Part shown: positions 46,969-59,025 of the stretch, piece by piece
How the letters are laid out: each line of letters starts with the position of its first letter
Numbering within the stretch: the stretch's first letter is position 1
Assembly: GCA_015501595.1 (NCBI GenBank)
Contig: JADNRX010000084.1
Location: 1 to 64,000 of the forward strand
Direction: 5' to 3'
Origin: Hymenopellis radicata
Lineage: Eukaryota > Basidiomycota > Agaricomycetes > Agaricales > Physalacriaceae
Length of the DNA: 64,000 nt
The notes under the pieces: generated by a model
The model's input: the letters and a program-made list of their open reading frames with translations, nothing else
What the model was told of the DNA's origin: nothing
Database searches by the model: none
Program-made: the position numbers and the translations under genes

Positions 46969-48626
46969 CTATACGACAGGAAAATACTTAAGTCCATCAC
47001 TCCAGCGACGCTCACGATCTACCTCCCACTGCTCCTTCTCTTCATCGGAGGCCTGTGACCAAAATTCCTCATCCGTTCGCCCACCGTTGTACACCCAACG
47101 AAAGAGACCACCGGCGGAGTAGTGAGTGACAGAATAGCGACGCTCTCCAGCTCTAATGCGAATGTTTGAGTGAATGATTAGGGCGGAGGGAAGGTATATG
47201 GTGGAGCCGGGAGGTAACTCAATGACGAGCTTCAGATCCCAAAGGACAATGTGGCCTCCTTTGGAATGGTCGAAAGGTCCGAAGGGAGATACCGCACACC
47301 AGCCATCAGGCTTGTTTGCGAAATCGCCGTGAGGTTCACAAATGGCGCGTCCGCCGCAGTTAACGGTCATACAGGCGAACGGGTTGTTGGAATAGTTGCG
47401 ACGGAGGTGGGGAAGGGCGGAGGTGAGGGAAGTCAGCGTCGAGGAGTACGCGTGGTACATGGGTGCGTTGTGTGTCTCGAAGGTTCCTGTACATAGTCAG
47501 CAAACGAAAGATAAGGGTTGCGAAAGAAAGCACGCACTGCCAACCCAGCCCGCCAGACGAATGAAACAATGGTTGTGGAGAAGACCATGCATGAACGTCT
47601 TGACACCGGCGGAGAGTGCACGGTTTCCCGGAGCCTAATAAGAGTAAGTACCAAAGCCGAATATAATTAAAGAAAATACACACCAACTCGCCACCTCCAT
47701 GAGAAACGCCCACCGCCGGGGCAGGAAAGCGCCCACGTTTGTGAATGCGCTGTTTCTCTGAAAACGAGACGCCGCGAGAACCCTGCTCAATGGCATCAAC
47801 TACGCCATTCTCCACCGCGGCCCATCCATCCTCATCGCGAGGCTTTCCAGCAATAAGGACCATCATGCGACGATGGCGGTCCACAATAGGGCGACTTCCG
47901 GGAGTGTAGGTGATGAGACGCATGCCGTCTTGCGCGAGTACCCACTCCAGATCGTCGGCATGAGTTTTCGAGGGGATATCACGACGTTTGCCCTTCCATC
48001 CACCTTCAGCTGCAGGAAGGTCTTGGGCGTCGATATCCACGATAACAGGCTCGAGCATCTCGCGCTGACGCTTTGCCCCCACGTCCTTGACTGAGGATCC
48101 CGATTCATCCAGCTTGCGTTTACGCGCAGCAAGCCGACGTGAGCGAGAATTTCTCGTTCGGTGGTTTTGGGAGGATGGGATGGGTAACTCGTGAATTGTG
48201 GACGATGGTAGAGATGAGGACGATAGGGAGGCTGTGACGGGTGGCGATGGCGGGGCAGGATACGCGTCTGTGGAAGATTGAGGCTGTAAAAGAAGTAAGT
48301 AGAGCATGTAATCAACGAATAAAAATACGCACGATTTCCGACGCGCGCTCATCCTCCAGCTCGTTCTCTGTGTCGACATCCTCTTGCACAGCCTCCATCT
48401 CCGTGTACCGGAGGGATAATAGGTCCTTCAGGTCAACGTCGACCACAATAGGCGGCCCAAGCTCCTGCCAGGGTGAAAAATTCGCGTCCTGTGCGTGTTT
48501 TTCGCACTAAAGGGCAAGAATCAGCATATGTTCGGATAAGAGAGGAGACAAAGAATGAACCACGCAGCATGGTACGCGCTGAATAGTGTATGCATGGGAC
48601 TCCGCGTCCCAGGTCGGGTCTTCGGC
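46969..48626 (-). CDS. TET/JBP-type 2OG-Fe(II) DNA dioxygenase
   Basis: The family oxidises 5-methylcytosine or thymine in DNA and is hugely expanded in Agaricomycetes. Visible exons: to 48576 (PTWDAESHAYTIQR), 48506-48333 (FSPWQELGPPIVVDVDLKDL), 48283-47684, 47634-47538 and 47486-46969. The catalytic part has the HxD in AICEPHGDFANKPDGWC, then FDHSKGGHIVLWDLKLVIEL, the distal His in IIHSNIRI and the 2OG-binding Arg in GERRYSVTHYSAGGLFRWV. RRMMVLIAGKPRDEDGW and PAVGVSHGGGEL precede the catalytic fold. All key residues are present and in frame. The N-terminal start is unresolved. The recognition rests on family memory. Linked to transposons: a hAT transposase lies 1.8 kb upstream on the same strand. 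Confidence 0.82.
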
Positions 48627-48886
48627 CCACACACACACACCAGACGCGTACCAGCACGAAATAGAAGAGACTCAAGAAAGAAAGGACGTACTCCTGGAGA
48701 AAGGCGAACGAGGCGACGCAGACAAGGGTGCAAGGTGGTAGTCAGTGGGAAAGAAGTTTTAACCTTTGTTGATTTGTTTGGCTACAGATCAGTACAAATA
48801 AAATGAGGTGCAAGGGGGTGTCTTCGAAGATAGGCTGGATACATGAAGGGAGGCATTGGTTGAAGGGTAATATCATGGCTATCTGT

Positions 48887-49942
48887 CTATGCCGCCGCAG
48901 TGTCTTTGGAGTCGCCAACGATTGTACCCATCATCCTCCAATTCCGCTCGTTCCCCTCTACGTTCTCCTCATTCGGCGAGATCTAGAATAATGATAATTA
49001 GCTAAGTAACCAATAAGACAAGGACGACGCACAGCTACGACACGCATTAGCGCCACACGAACTGCTCGAATTGCAGCTTCTGTGTTTTGAGCAACACGTT
49101 GTTGGAGATGTTGAGTACGAGCATGATCCGCAAAGACGCGTTCCACCGAGGTATTGGAGGGACAAGGAGGGTAATTCGTCAAAGATGACATGGTAGATGA
49201 TGGTAGGATGCAGGATGCCGGGTGATCGGACGAAGAATGCAAGATGATCGACATGGAGATTGAGGTAGATACGACAAACAGAGAATACAAAACAACAAGA
49301 AGTACGAGTACTGTCCGTACGGACGCATACGAGTACTTGTGAACGCGAACTTTTACATCTTTTTGTCCGGCGTGCAATCTTTACATCCTGGCGTATCCGT
49401 GCGACCTTCTGATTATGTTTGGAGCGCAAGGCCCTTTGCTCCTCGGTATACTGCTGGTCGTATTTGGGAGTGCCGCGGCGAGGAAGGAGCTCGGGGTTGA
49501 CACTGCGAAACGAGTGGGTTACAAACGGGGCAATAGACAAGAAGTCCACGTACTCTCGGCGAGACTGCTGCTCGTTCAGAGACAGGTCGTATCTCCTCTT
49601 TCCGCGATAGGTATCATTATAACTATTTTCGCGAGCGCGGGCCGCTGCATATTCCTCCTCTGATTGACGTTCGCGTGCTCGTTTCCTAGAACCTGATCAG
49701 TGTGCGAACAACATATAGATGAAGGAGACACACCTGGCCATGCACTCCCGTGAAGCTTGGCGTCGCCGTTCTCGCCTTTCCTCGTCACTGTCTGTCCCTC
49801 GCCTCTCCTTCTTCGCCTCTTCCCGCCGTCGGCGCTTTTCTGCCAGAAAATCCCTATGTCGAAGAGCATCCTGCGTAGCTTCAACGGCATGGGGGCACCG
49901 GAAGTTTTCCGTGCACGTTCAGAGAACTTGCTTCGTGCCATA
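48887..49942 (-). CDS. Unknown basic, coiled-coil protein next to the TET/JBP gene
   Basis: Plausible coding starts near 49930 with FRCPHAVEATQDALRHRDFL, then a strongly charged helix (EKRRRREEAKKERRGTDSDE), a GT-AG intron, KRARERQSEEEYAAARAREN, SYNDTYRGKRRYDLSLNEQQ, and FRSVNPELLPRRGTPKYDQQ. A separate later exon has YPPCPSNTSVERVFADHART and QNTEAAIRAVRVALMRVVA, then an intron and ISPNEENVEGNERNWRMMGT ending at 48887. The start codon and the middle joins are not resolved. I do not recognise the family. It shares strand and island with the dioxygenase, which makes a functional link worth testing, no more. Confidence 0.45.
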
Positions 49943-50391
49943 GAGCCAGGGAGATAGGGTGGTGTATCGGCTTGACGAGGAGATGATGATCGTTCAAGAC
50001 AGAGATAGTACTGATCAGTAAGTACTTGCCAAGTTTGACATTTGATCACGCACACGTAAAGTCTCAATCGTTCATTGTGGCGGTAGACTCAGTAGGAATA
50101 CTGTTCGTCGTGGTAACGATTTGTAAAAAGGTCCTTTGTAAAGAATATTGACCCAACGTACCGCCATATCTGTGGAAGCACGGTAAAGTTGGTATATTTG
50201 GCGGCTGAGATGGTGTTAACTCACCATGCAACCGCAATCACGTACAACTGTTTTCTCCTCATTTCCGAAGTTTCTTCACTGCTGGATGGGTTAACGAGCG
50301 CGAGGTCACACAGAAGTATGGGTGGAAAACAAATGGATTGAGCAAAGGTAAGTTACTAACTACAAATCAAGCTCCAAGTCCATCATAGTAC
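49943..50391. other. Intergenic region
   Basis: No recognisable gene between the unknown basic protein and the 3' end of the hAT transposase. Confidence 0.45.
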
Positions 50392-53300
50392 CTAAAGCTT
50401 CCAGCTGGGAGTCGAGCTTTGCGCGCTCCTCATCTCCGCCAACAACGCCTCGTACGGTTCGATTGTGACCGGTTCGTTTTCGACATGCTGGTTAATGGCG
50501 GCGAAGTCCGTCTTGTCTTCCCGCCAGCGAGCTTTCATTAGCTGCAGCTCCTCGAACTTCACCGAACCCAGTCGAGCACGAAGAGAGGACGCCGTTTCGC
50601 CACTGCTCGAGAACATACGTTCGCAGGAGAACAGATGTGGCTTGCGCGGGGAGAATGTCTACTGCCATGCGGGCAATGGTCGGCCAACGACGTGCATTCT
50701 TCTACAGATTGAATGGTTAATAATTGGCAGACAAGAAAAATATAACACATACCTCCCAGTGCTGGCAGAGATCCATCTTTGCCGTGGCCTTCTTCGCAAA
50801 ATGCTTAGTCCAAGAATGCATCTCGGCCTCCCAAGAAGTACGGCCCGTATCACGAGTCTTCATCAGAGTCTCCCGATAGCGGGCAAACTCGACGTCGGGA
50901 TCCTCATCGTTGGATTCGGAATCGGATTCCTCAGCTGGGCCGGGTGACGAAGTAGGAGGATGGACGGAAGAGCGAGCGTCGTCACCCTCATCCTCAGAAT
51001 TGTCTTGATCGGGGTCGTCGTCGCTGGCGTTGCTGTCCGATTCCTCCGGCCCGAGATAATCTCTTGCAAACGAATGGGCCAATACTTCTCCATCTGCAGA
51101 CTCAAGTTAGATCAGTAATCGGTGAACAAAAAGAGGAACATACCCGCCGCTTCCACAACCTTTCGTGCTTCCTCTTGCCAATTCTTTGCATTTGGATTAC
51201 CATCTGCGATTTCTTGCGCCTGCTCTTTCGCTCCTCCCCAGTGCTTTTCGAACCACGAGAGCTTGTAGAACGGATGGATAACTAATGGAAATGAATTAGT
51301 GTGACGAGTGAATGAATTAAAATACGCACACATTGCCAGAATATATGACGGTTTCAGATCAAACTTGCTGTAGTATTTTTTCGAACTTGGCGATGCCGGC
51401 GTCGATGGCGGGGTAGTACAATTCGAATCGGGGATCTTTGCGTTTGGTCGTCCACTGTTTCAGGAGTTTTTCGTAGGCCGGGATTACACTCCAAATAGTG
51501 GGCTTCTCGCTTGACGACCAACTCTGCTGGATGCTGTGAGGATCCTGACAAATCCATTAAGGAAGAGAAAGCTCAGAAACAAATACTACGCACCTTAAGG
51601 AGAAGTTCGCAGTCTTGAACGCGGACCCAGTCTTCCGCGCCGAGCTTGAAATGCCGTCCAAGGAATCTTCTTGGTAGGTTGTCCTTTCTGGCGAATGACG
51701 GTAATAGGTCCGTACCGGTCATCCGCAGAGTCAAGAAAACGGTTAATGGCCTAAAGAGAATCTTAGGAAGGCAGACAATATATATAGGATGACGCACCTT
51801 TTTTAATTTGTGCGCGCGATGAACCATGCCATATGCAGTCCCCAGCGCGTGTTTCCGTGAAGAATGAGTGCCAGCGTGTTCTTCAAGCCGAGCTCCGTCT
51901 GAAGTGCGTGGAAGTACGCGATGCGTTGTCCAGATGCTTGAATCTTGACGGTTAACGTCCGGATCGCGGCAAGGACATCGAGACCGCCGAGAATAAGGTT
52001 GTCCGGGTCGCTGGGATCCATTCCCAGATGGCTTGAGTCGTGGCAATGGCGGCTTGCGAGGTGATCATGGTCATCATGGCCTCGATACCCAAGTTGAGGA
52101 TATGCGCAAGACACCTGCAAGTAAATTAGCGTGAATTAAAAATAAGAAGAACTTGCACGCACATCAGCTGGTGCTGAGCCGCCTTCCAATCGCCGAGATC
52201 CAACGCCTTGTGAAGCTTTTCGAGAGCGCGACAAAATGGTCCATTGCTTGGGGCGTTATCCAGAGTAACGTCTCCAAGCTGAGTTTTGAAACTCAGCAAG
52301 GCGTAGATCAACGAGACCAAACTAACTGACCTTTGATATCTTCTTCTCAATATCGATGATGCCGACTCTCTGGCAGGTACTGAAGAAGTACCTCGCTTCG
52401 TTCTCCCCGCTGTGGTCGCCCTCAATGGCACGGAATCCGATTACCGACGTCCGGATACTCCATTTTGGACGCTTGTTCTCTCGGATCGCGATCACTGTCC
52501 AAGTACCGGTGCATCCCAAGAATCCGGTCTTTCGCGCGTGTCTTTCTGCAGTCCAGGCATCGGCAGCGCCGCAGATGACGCCAATGGCCTCCTTCACCAA
52601 GGTGAGTATAGAATTTTTCTACTGAATGGGAATGCCTACCTTGATCGCTTTTCTATCATCTTCTAGGGCCTTCACTAATTCATTATGAATGAAGTTCATG
52701 ATCTTGTAGCGGTGGGTAGCTCTGAGGCGACGGTGGATGGGCGCATTGCGACGAGAGCATTTCGGAATTTTAATATTATTGGCAGTGGCGAGGGACTGGC
52801 GAATATCGGTGAGTATTTCCTTTCATCAATCAATACGACTTACCTGGTCCGTGCAGCAGATGAACTTTGCGATATGCTCCAGCGCGGAAGCAACAGTAAA
52901 CCCCTTAGGAACCTTCGACTTGTCAAAACCCATCCCCGTCAACTTTCCAGCATTTGGATCCTTTCCTGCCGCCTTCGCCTCTGCCGCCTCTGCCGCCTCT
53001 TTCTTTTTCTTCAGGTCGGCCGGAGGCATGGCGCTGTCACGTATCTCCAGTCCCTTATCCTTGCAATACTTCTCATATACGTCGAAATGTTGCCGACAAT
53101 GAGCGCGAAGTGAGGAGTTGCCGCCGACTTTGAAGGCCCCTCGGAGGCCGGTCTTACCGTTAATGATGTTCGGATTAGCTCTGGTATCATGGTAAGTCAT
53201 CGGCTACTATCATCCAGAGAAATTGAACAACATACTTGCAGATCCTACAGAAACGGCCGGTAATCGGCTTGTCGTTGTTCTGGCCGCGAAATACAACTGC

Positions 53301-53815
53301 TTTGACCGGGTCGAATATGCTGTTGAGGTCATCCGCGCTGGCCTTGGTTTGGTGGACTTGTGGGATGTCTGCCGTATGGCGGCTATGGAGGACCTGTTTC
53401 TTGCATGGTGAGTTAACACGACAGCACGAAGATATGGGTTGCTCACTTTGTCGTTGCCAGCCTCGTCTTCCGACACCTCTATCACTTCGTCGCTAACAGT
53501 CGCCATGGACACGTCACCGTCTCCATTACCGCCGCCGTCTTCACTGTTTTGCTCGACGACGACGATGGCCTTCTGCCTCTTCTTGGCAGGTGCCTTACCC
53601 TTACCGTTCTTTGATTTGGTGACGACCTCTCTCTCGGATGCCTCGCTTTCGTCGCCGCCGCCCTCAGAGCTGTCGTGTGCGCGCTTATTACCATTAGCTG
53701 CCTGTCGTCGGGTGACTGCTCCCGTTGCACCCTTTGCAGTTGCAGTCTTGGTAGCTTTTTTGTTCGGGGGATTTCCCTTACTGCTCGAGGCAGCCGGTTG
53801 CTTGCGGGGAGGCAT
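50392..53815 (-). pseudogene. hAT-superfamily transposase, degenerate
   Basis: The N-terminus is lysine-rich with nuclear-localisation-like KSKNGKGKAPAKKRQK, then a BED-like zinc finger (CRICK ... LRAHCRQHF). The catalytic RNase H-like fold has AADAWTAERHARKTGFLG, SVIGFRAIEGDHSGENEARY, GDVTLDNAPSNGPFCRALEK and MCLAHILNLGIEAM. The C-terminal dimerisation region is CERMFSSSGETASSLRARLG. At least six frame changes separate these blocks (near 52720, 52760, 52028, 51830, 51640, 51385 and 50618), both plus and minus one, several at homopolymers. This is more damage than in any housekeeping gene of the window, so true decay is likely even if some events are sequence errors. Confidence 0.85.
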
Positions 53816-53990
53816 TGCAAGTTGAGGGAAGAGAGGTCGGAAATTTTGGTTGGACTAGGCTCTTATTATCGTTTGTTTATTTCCACTTCCGTAGCGATCG
53901 ACAACTCGAGTACAGCTCGCCACCCTCTATATTTCCCAAATCTTTTAATAGACATAAATATATTAGCTTTGCAGTAGTTATCTGTGCTTA

Positions 53991-54211
53991 AGACCGGTCA
54001 AAACCGGTCAAAACCGGTCATGACCAATACCGGTCATGACCAGCCTTAACTGGTTAAGTGCGGTCAAGGATATTTCCGAGAAATGACATAACCTGTGACC
54101 GTAACCGGTTAAATGATGTGACCGGTCAAGTCTTAGCGGTCAAATTCTCGGTCAGGTCCGGTCAGGTCAAGCAATTTGACCGGTCAAGCTTGACCTGACC
54201 CGAAAACCCTA
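53991..54211. mobile_element. 221-bp non-autonomous hAT-like element with 8-bp target duplication
   Basis: Starts AGACCGGTCAAAACCGGTCA and ends CCCGAAAACCCTA. It is packed with GACCGGTCA and ACCGGTTA words. The 8-bp TGTGCTTA is repeated exactly on both sides (53983-53990 and 54212-54219). The other copy of the flanking hAT sequence carries TGTGCTTA once (61333-61340), so this is an insertion. An 8-bp duplication is the hallmark of hAT transposition. Confidence 0.85.
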
Positions 54212-56526
54212 TGTGCTTACCATACCCTCGTACAGCGCCGAGTGCGTTCGTTGGGTTGCTGAGTCGTTCCGGCCGTTCAGCATCGTCAAGGATCGAGCAT
54301 TTGAAAAGCTCATGAAAAGCGGGCGTCCCGAGACGTACATCCCGCATCCCACCACGATCTCTCGCGACACCAAGGTCCTGTTTGGGAAAACACGTCGTCG
54401 TCTAGCAACCTTTTTCCAAGTAAGTCTTCCTTTCAACTATACTGATAATGGGTACTCACCACGTCTAATAGAATTATCCCGGTCGTATCGCCCTCGCCAC
54501 GGATGCGTGGACCTCGCCTAATCATCGCGCCTTCGTTGCCTACTCCGCTCACTGGGAGGAAAATGGGGAACCCGTCAGCGCGATGCTCGACTTTCGCGAG
54601 CTAGCCGAGTCACATACGGGCGAGGCACTGGCCAATCTCACGAAGGAAGTCGTCGAGGAGTTTGGAATCGAGGATAAGGTCTGTTGTGGCTGTCTGTGCA
54701 TGTAAATAATAGTTATTCATGAAATGTCAGATTATTGGCATTACCTGTGACAATGCGGCCAATAACGACGTGATGATGGACAAACTCGGCGAAGACATGG
54801 AGGATTTCGATGGTCCACGGGCGCGTGCGCGCTGCTTCACGCACGTCGTCAACTTGGTGGCTAAAAGCCTGTTGAAACTGTTCGACGCACCAAAGAAAAA
54901 GAGCCGCAAGTCGAAGAAGGGCAAGGAGAAGGCCGCTGACACAGAGTTTGACGACGACGATGATGATGCTGCTGCCGAGGAAGAAGACAAGGATCCTATC
55001 GACATCGCGGACATACTTGCCCAGCTCAAGCTCATGGAGCTGACCACGCCGGAGATGGACGACCCGGACGACGTCTTCGACGAGCTTGCAACGATGGAAG
55101 AGGGTGCCAAGCTGGAATTCTTTAATGAGGTAAAGGCTGTATCCAAGGCCTTGTCAAAGGTGAGCTCTCACGCTGTCAATCAGTCTTCTATTAATGTAAC
55201 GAACTTACTAAACGCCCTTTGCCCAGATCCGAAAAATCTCCTTCAAGATCATCAACTCGACCACCATCTTGCTACCTCGCTGGAACGCCCTCGTCGCCGA
55301 ACACAACCTGTCGCCCAAGAAACTCCCTCGTGACGTCCCCACTCGATGGAACTCGACATACGACATGTTGAATGTCGCACTGCAATATAAGCGCGTCGTT
55401 CGCGATATCACTGGCGAGGACGCGCTGCTAGACTTCACGCTGACGAATGTCGAGTGGGAAACACTGGAGAACCTACGTGACGTTCTTTCTGTATGTTCTC
55501 TTTTATCTTGCTCTTTCTCAATTCTAACCAAGCATGTCTTTAGGCCTTCAAGGATGCAACGACGTTCTTCTCAAAGCGTAGTACCACCCTCGCCTCCGTC
55601 ATTCCAGCTATGGAAGTATGCTGGCCACCGCCGTCATCAAGAAAGATACCGGCGACGTGACTCTATCTAAACCCATCAAAGCTGCCCTCCTCGTCGCAAA
55701 AAATACCCTCAATCGCTACTACAACCTCACCGACATGTCTGACCTGTATCGCATCGCTATTGGTACGTTGTTCAATATATAAATTAACTGTGAACTCATC
55801 TGCATCACAGTCATGCATCCTCGTTACAAGTTCGGGTACTTTGATGACCAGAACTGGTTACCCCAGTGGAAGAAGGACGCGTGCCGGCTTGTTCTTCGGA
55901 CCTTCGCGAAATATGAGGAGGCGTACGAGCGTGAGTTAGTTGAGATTGTCGAAGATACGCCTGTTCAGCCCAAGGTATGTTGCATTCTTTCCTCATCTAA
56001 CTTAGCGGCTAACTTCATTTAGCCATCAACGACGTTCAATATGTTCGACGCCATCAATGACGAACCGATCCCCGACACCGAGATCAAGCACAACGAGCTC
56101 GACCGATATCTCGCCGCTGACCGTCAGCTCGTGAGGGATCCGTTGAAGTGGTGGTGCCAAAATGAGGCGACATACCCCATCTTGTCTCGCATGGCGCGCG
56201 ATTATCTCTCTATTCCCCGTACGTGCTGTTTCTCTTCTATATCATTTTGTTCTGATTCCTGTGCAGCATCTTCTGTTGATGTCGAGCGTTTCTTTAGTAA
56301 AGGACGTCTCCTCATTACACATGTTCGAAACCGACTTACTGGGCAGACGGCGCGGGCCTTGATGTGCCTCGGCTCCTGGAGTCTCCTCGACATGATCCAC
56401 GATGAGGACATCGAGCGTGTCACCCGCCTGCCACAGGTTCCGGAGGCTGATGGCGACGAGGACGGGGATGTTCTCATGCCTGAAGGATACGAACGCATTG
56501 TGCTGCTGTCCGCCGACGACGCGTAG
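54212..56526 (+). pseudogene. 5'-truncated copy of the second hAT transposase
   Basis: Starts inside an intron; the first complete exon begins at 54236 (AECVRWVAESFRPFSIVKDR). Then TDAWTSPNHRAFVAYSAHW, IIGITCDNAANNDVMMDKLG, RARCFTHVVNLVAKSLLK, an acidic insert, LPRDVPTRWNSTYDMLNV, and the dimerisation domain ASSVDVERFFSKGRLLITHV. It lacks the zinc-finger N-terminus present in the inverted copy at 59026-62768. Both copies share one frame break at PAME|SMLATAVIKKDTG (here near 55611), so that lesion predates the duplication. Not expected to make active transposase alone. Confidence 0.9.
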
Positions 56527-56780
56527 GTTATTGTCATTATATTTCCGCTCGCTTGTACATACATCATATCTACTGCTCTACTATGTACCATTACCTACTG
56601 TTCCGCAGGTGTGTACATAGTCTAAATGTATGGTTTTTCGTGGCGAAACGCATTAGAATAAGAATGGGTCGGGTAACCCTTAGACCCGTGCTCACCCTTG
56701 GGTGAATCTTGCGGGAAACCCGCACCCTCGACGCGGGTGGGGGTGATAGGCGGGTAAGGGTCCGGGTTTATTCCGAACTA

Positions 56781-57033
56781 CTGTACTCTTTCGACCGCAT
56801 TTTCACATAACGCGTCACGCGTGCATGTGAAGTGAAGATCTAGATACACCATAATGCATCACGGTCCAGATTTTTAGGTACGGGATGCCCAAAATAGCAA
56901 AAATTTCGGCCGCCCAAGGCGGGCCGTCCAAATAAGGAAATTTGCGCTGTTTTTGACCCTAATGAAGATGTTCGCTACATCTTCACAACCATAACGCGTC
57001 ACAGGCCGTGAAGATATGGTCGAAAGAGTACAG
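56781..57033. mobile_element. TA-flanked MITE (type 1), left arm only
   Basis: Ends CTGTACTCTTTCGACC and GGTCGAAAGAGTACAG, perfect inverted repeats, with TA on both sides. The right arm at the same place (near 58544) reads CCGAACTACCCGG with a single TA and no element, so it is the empty site. The interior has CATAACGCGTCACG words. Confidence 0.92.
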
Positions 57034-57090
57034 TACCGGAAATCACCCGCGCTATTCACTAGTGCTAAGTAGCAAACATGGTACCCAGTG

Positions 57091-57778
57091 TACTGTAGTG
57101 TTACGACTCGATATTCACATAACGCGTAACATCGGGTCGTGAACTGAACTAATTCGCCACCCATAATGCGTAACAGGCCAAAATTTGTGCGTCAGCAAGC
57201 CCAAAAAGGAATTTTTCATCATGGCAGCTGCCGCCACCGGTCCTTTTACGGTAATTAGACCCTGAATGAACTACGAGTTTGTTAGTTGTAATATGTAACA
57301 CCCGGTGAACATCGGGTTGTAATACTATACACTTTAATTCAATTCGTCGGTCACGGGTCACAGAGGATCCGAAATTGACGAAAAGTCACAAGAGTCACGC
57401 GAAAATTGAGAAAAAAAGTCCCTGGCGGGGCCCCCGCCAGCCTCCCGCCGCGGCGGCAATTACCATATATGGTAATTCGACGAAACCATAATTTCATCGG
57501 ACCGGTCACAGGTCACATGGCCCGACGAATTGAATGAAAGTCTACAGTACTACAGTATTGTACTACTGTCCTATTTCGACCGTAGGTTCACATCACGGGT
57601 GACAAGCCCGAAAAATGAACCTATTATACTGTCCTATTTCGACCATAAGTTCACATCACAGGTCACAGGCCTCCGAATTTCCTTATCGGACACCGGAAAA
57701 CGCCTCCGATCACTTATCGGGCGTGGGAAGGTCAAAAAATTCAAAATTTTGTGAACTTACGGTCGAAATACTACAGTA
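57091..57778. mobile_element. Cluster of TA-flanked MITEs, partly nested
   Basis: At least three elements. 57093 to about 57330 starts CTGTAGTGTTACGACTCG and ends in a degenerate complement. 57325-57547 (type 2) has CACTTTAATTCAATTCGTCG and CGACGAATTGAATGAAAGT near its ends and a CCATATATGGTAATT core. 57566-57776 has CTGTCCTATTTCGACC and GGTCGAAATACTACAG, and a second internal copy of the left end at 57630. Adjacent or overlapping ends suggest insertion of one into the edge of another. Confidence 0.75.
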
Positions 57779-58517
57779 TAAGCAGGTCACTAGTTTTTTT
57801 TGGCTGTGAACCTGCCCCAAATTGGTCACAAATTGGACTTTTGCTCTCAAATTGAGCTTGACAACAGTTTTTATAGGATTTTTCTCCTTTTTGGTATATT
57901 TTCTATCTAGAATAGTACATTTTTCTCTAATTATACTGAGATTCAGCCTAAAACCTATGAAATAACCCTGCCATTGAAAAATTTAGTGAACTTATTTTCA
58001 GTAAGTCACAGTGGTGTACTGTACTATCGCGACCACAAATTCACCTAACACGTCACAGGACCCTATGAAATGAACCTATTCGGTTCCCATAACATGTAAC
58101 GGGCAATTTTTTCCGTCGGGTCAGGCCCTAATGAGGAAATTTTTCGCACGGCGGCTAGCGCCGCCACCTTCCGCCACTCTCGATATAGACTTCAGACCCT
58201 GAATGAACTACTGTACGGTTTCGACCATAAGTTCCCATAACGCATCACGGGAACTTCGGAACTGAACTTAGCACTTTGGATAACGCGTAACGAGGCTCTA
58301 TTTCAGGGTTGTGTCGCTCAAAACGACAATTTTTCGGGCCTGCCTGTGGTGGGACTTCCAAATCGGGTGGTGTGCCTGAAAACTAGTAAACAGCCCAGAT
58401 GTCCCGCGGATGATTCAATTTGAACCCGCACCTGAACTCGCCAAGTACCCACATCCGCCTCACGGGTACGGGTCACCCGCCATAATCACCCTCGGGCCTT
58501 GAGGGGTTGACGAGTTA
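57779..58517. other. Spacer of the inverted repeat with degenerate MITE pieces
   Basis: AT-rich to about 58000 with no gene. From 58010 on, fragments with CTGTACTATCGCGACC, ATAACATGTAACGGGC and ATAACGCGTAACGAGGC resemble type 1 MITE ends and interiors but I cannot pair their termini. Part of 58290-58380 (GGGCCTGCCTGTGGTGGGAC) matches the MITE interior at 62340-62390. Confidence 0.6.
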
Positions 58518-58744
58518 CTAGTGAATAGCGCGGGTGATTTCCGGGTAGTTCGGAATAAACCCGGACCCTTACCCGCCTATCACCCCCACCCGCGTCGAGG
58601 GTGCGGGTTTCCCGCAAGATTCACCCAAGGGTGAGCACAGGTCTAAGGGTTACCCGACCCATTCTTATTCTAATGCGTTTCGCTACGAAAAACCATACAT
58701 TTAGACTATGTACAAACCTGCGGAACAGTAGGTAATGGTACATA

Positions 58745-58977
58745 CTGTAGACTTTCAATCAATTCGTCGGTCTATGTGACCTGTGACCTCTCTGACGAAA
58801 TTTTGGTTTCGTCGACTTACCACATATGGTAATTACCGCCGCGGCGGAGCTGCGGCGGGAGGCTGGCGGGCGCCCCGCCGTGGACTTTTTCGTGATTTTA
58901 GCTGTGACTACTGTGACTTTTCGTCGATTTCGGATCCTCTGTGACCAGTGACCGACGAATTGATTTAAAGTCTACAG
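58745..58977. mobile_element. TA-flanked MITE (type 2), right arm only
   Basis: Ends CTGTAGACTTTCAATCAATT and AATTGATTTAAAGTCTACAG, with TA on each side (58743-58744, 58978-58979). The left arm has the empty site CTCTACTATGTACC near 56580. The interior has CACATATGGTAATTACC and a GC-rich CCGCCGCGGCGG core. Confidence 0.92.
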
Positions 58978-59025
58978 TAGTAGAGCAGTAGATATGATGT
59001 ATGTAAAAGCGAGCGGAAATATAAC

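Noticed and set aside
46557..54211. A single 7.65-kb composite transposon with both ACCGGTCA elements as termini
   Set aside because: The right element has its own 8-bp target duplication on both sides and the outer flanks do not match, so two separate insertions are the better reading. Kept only as a hypothesis.
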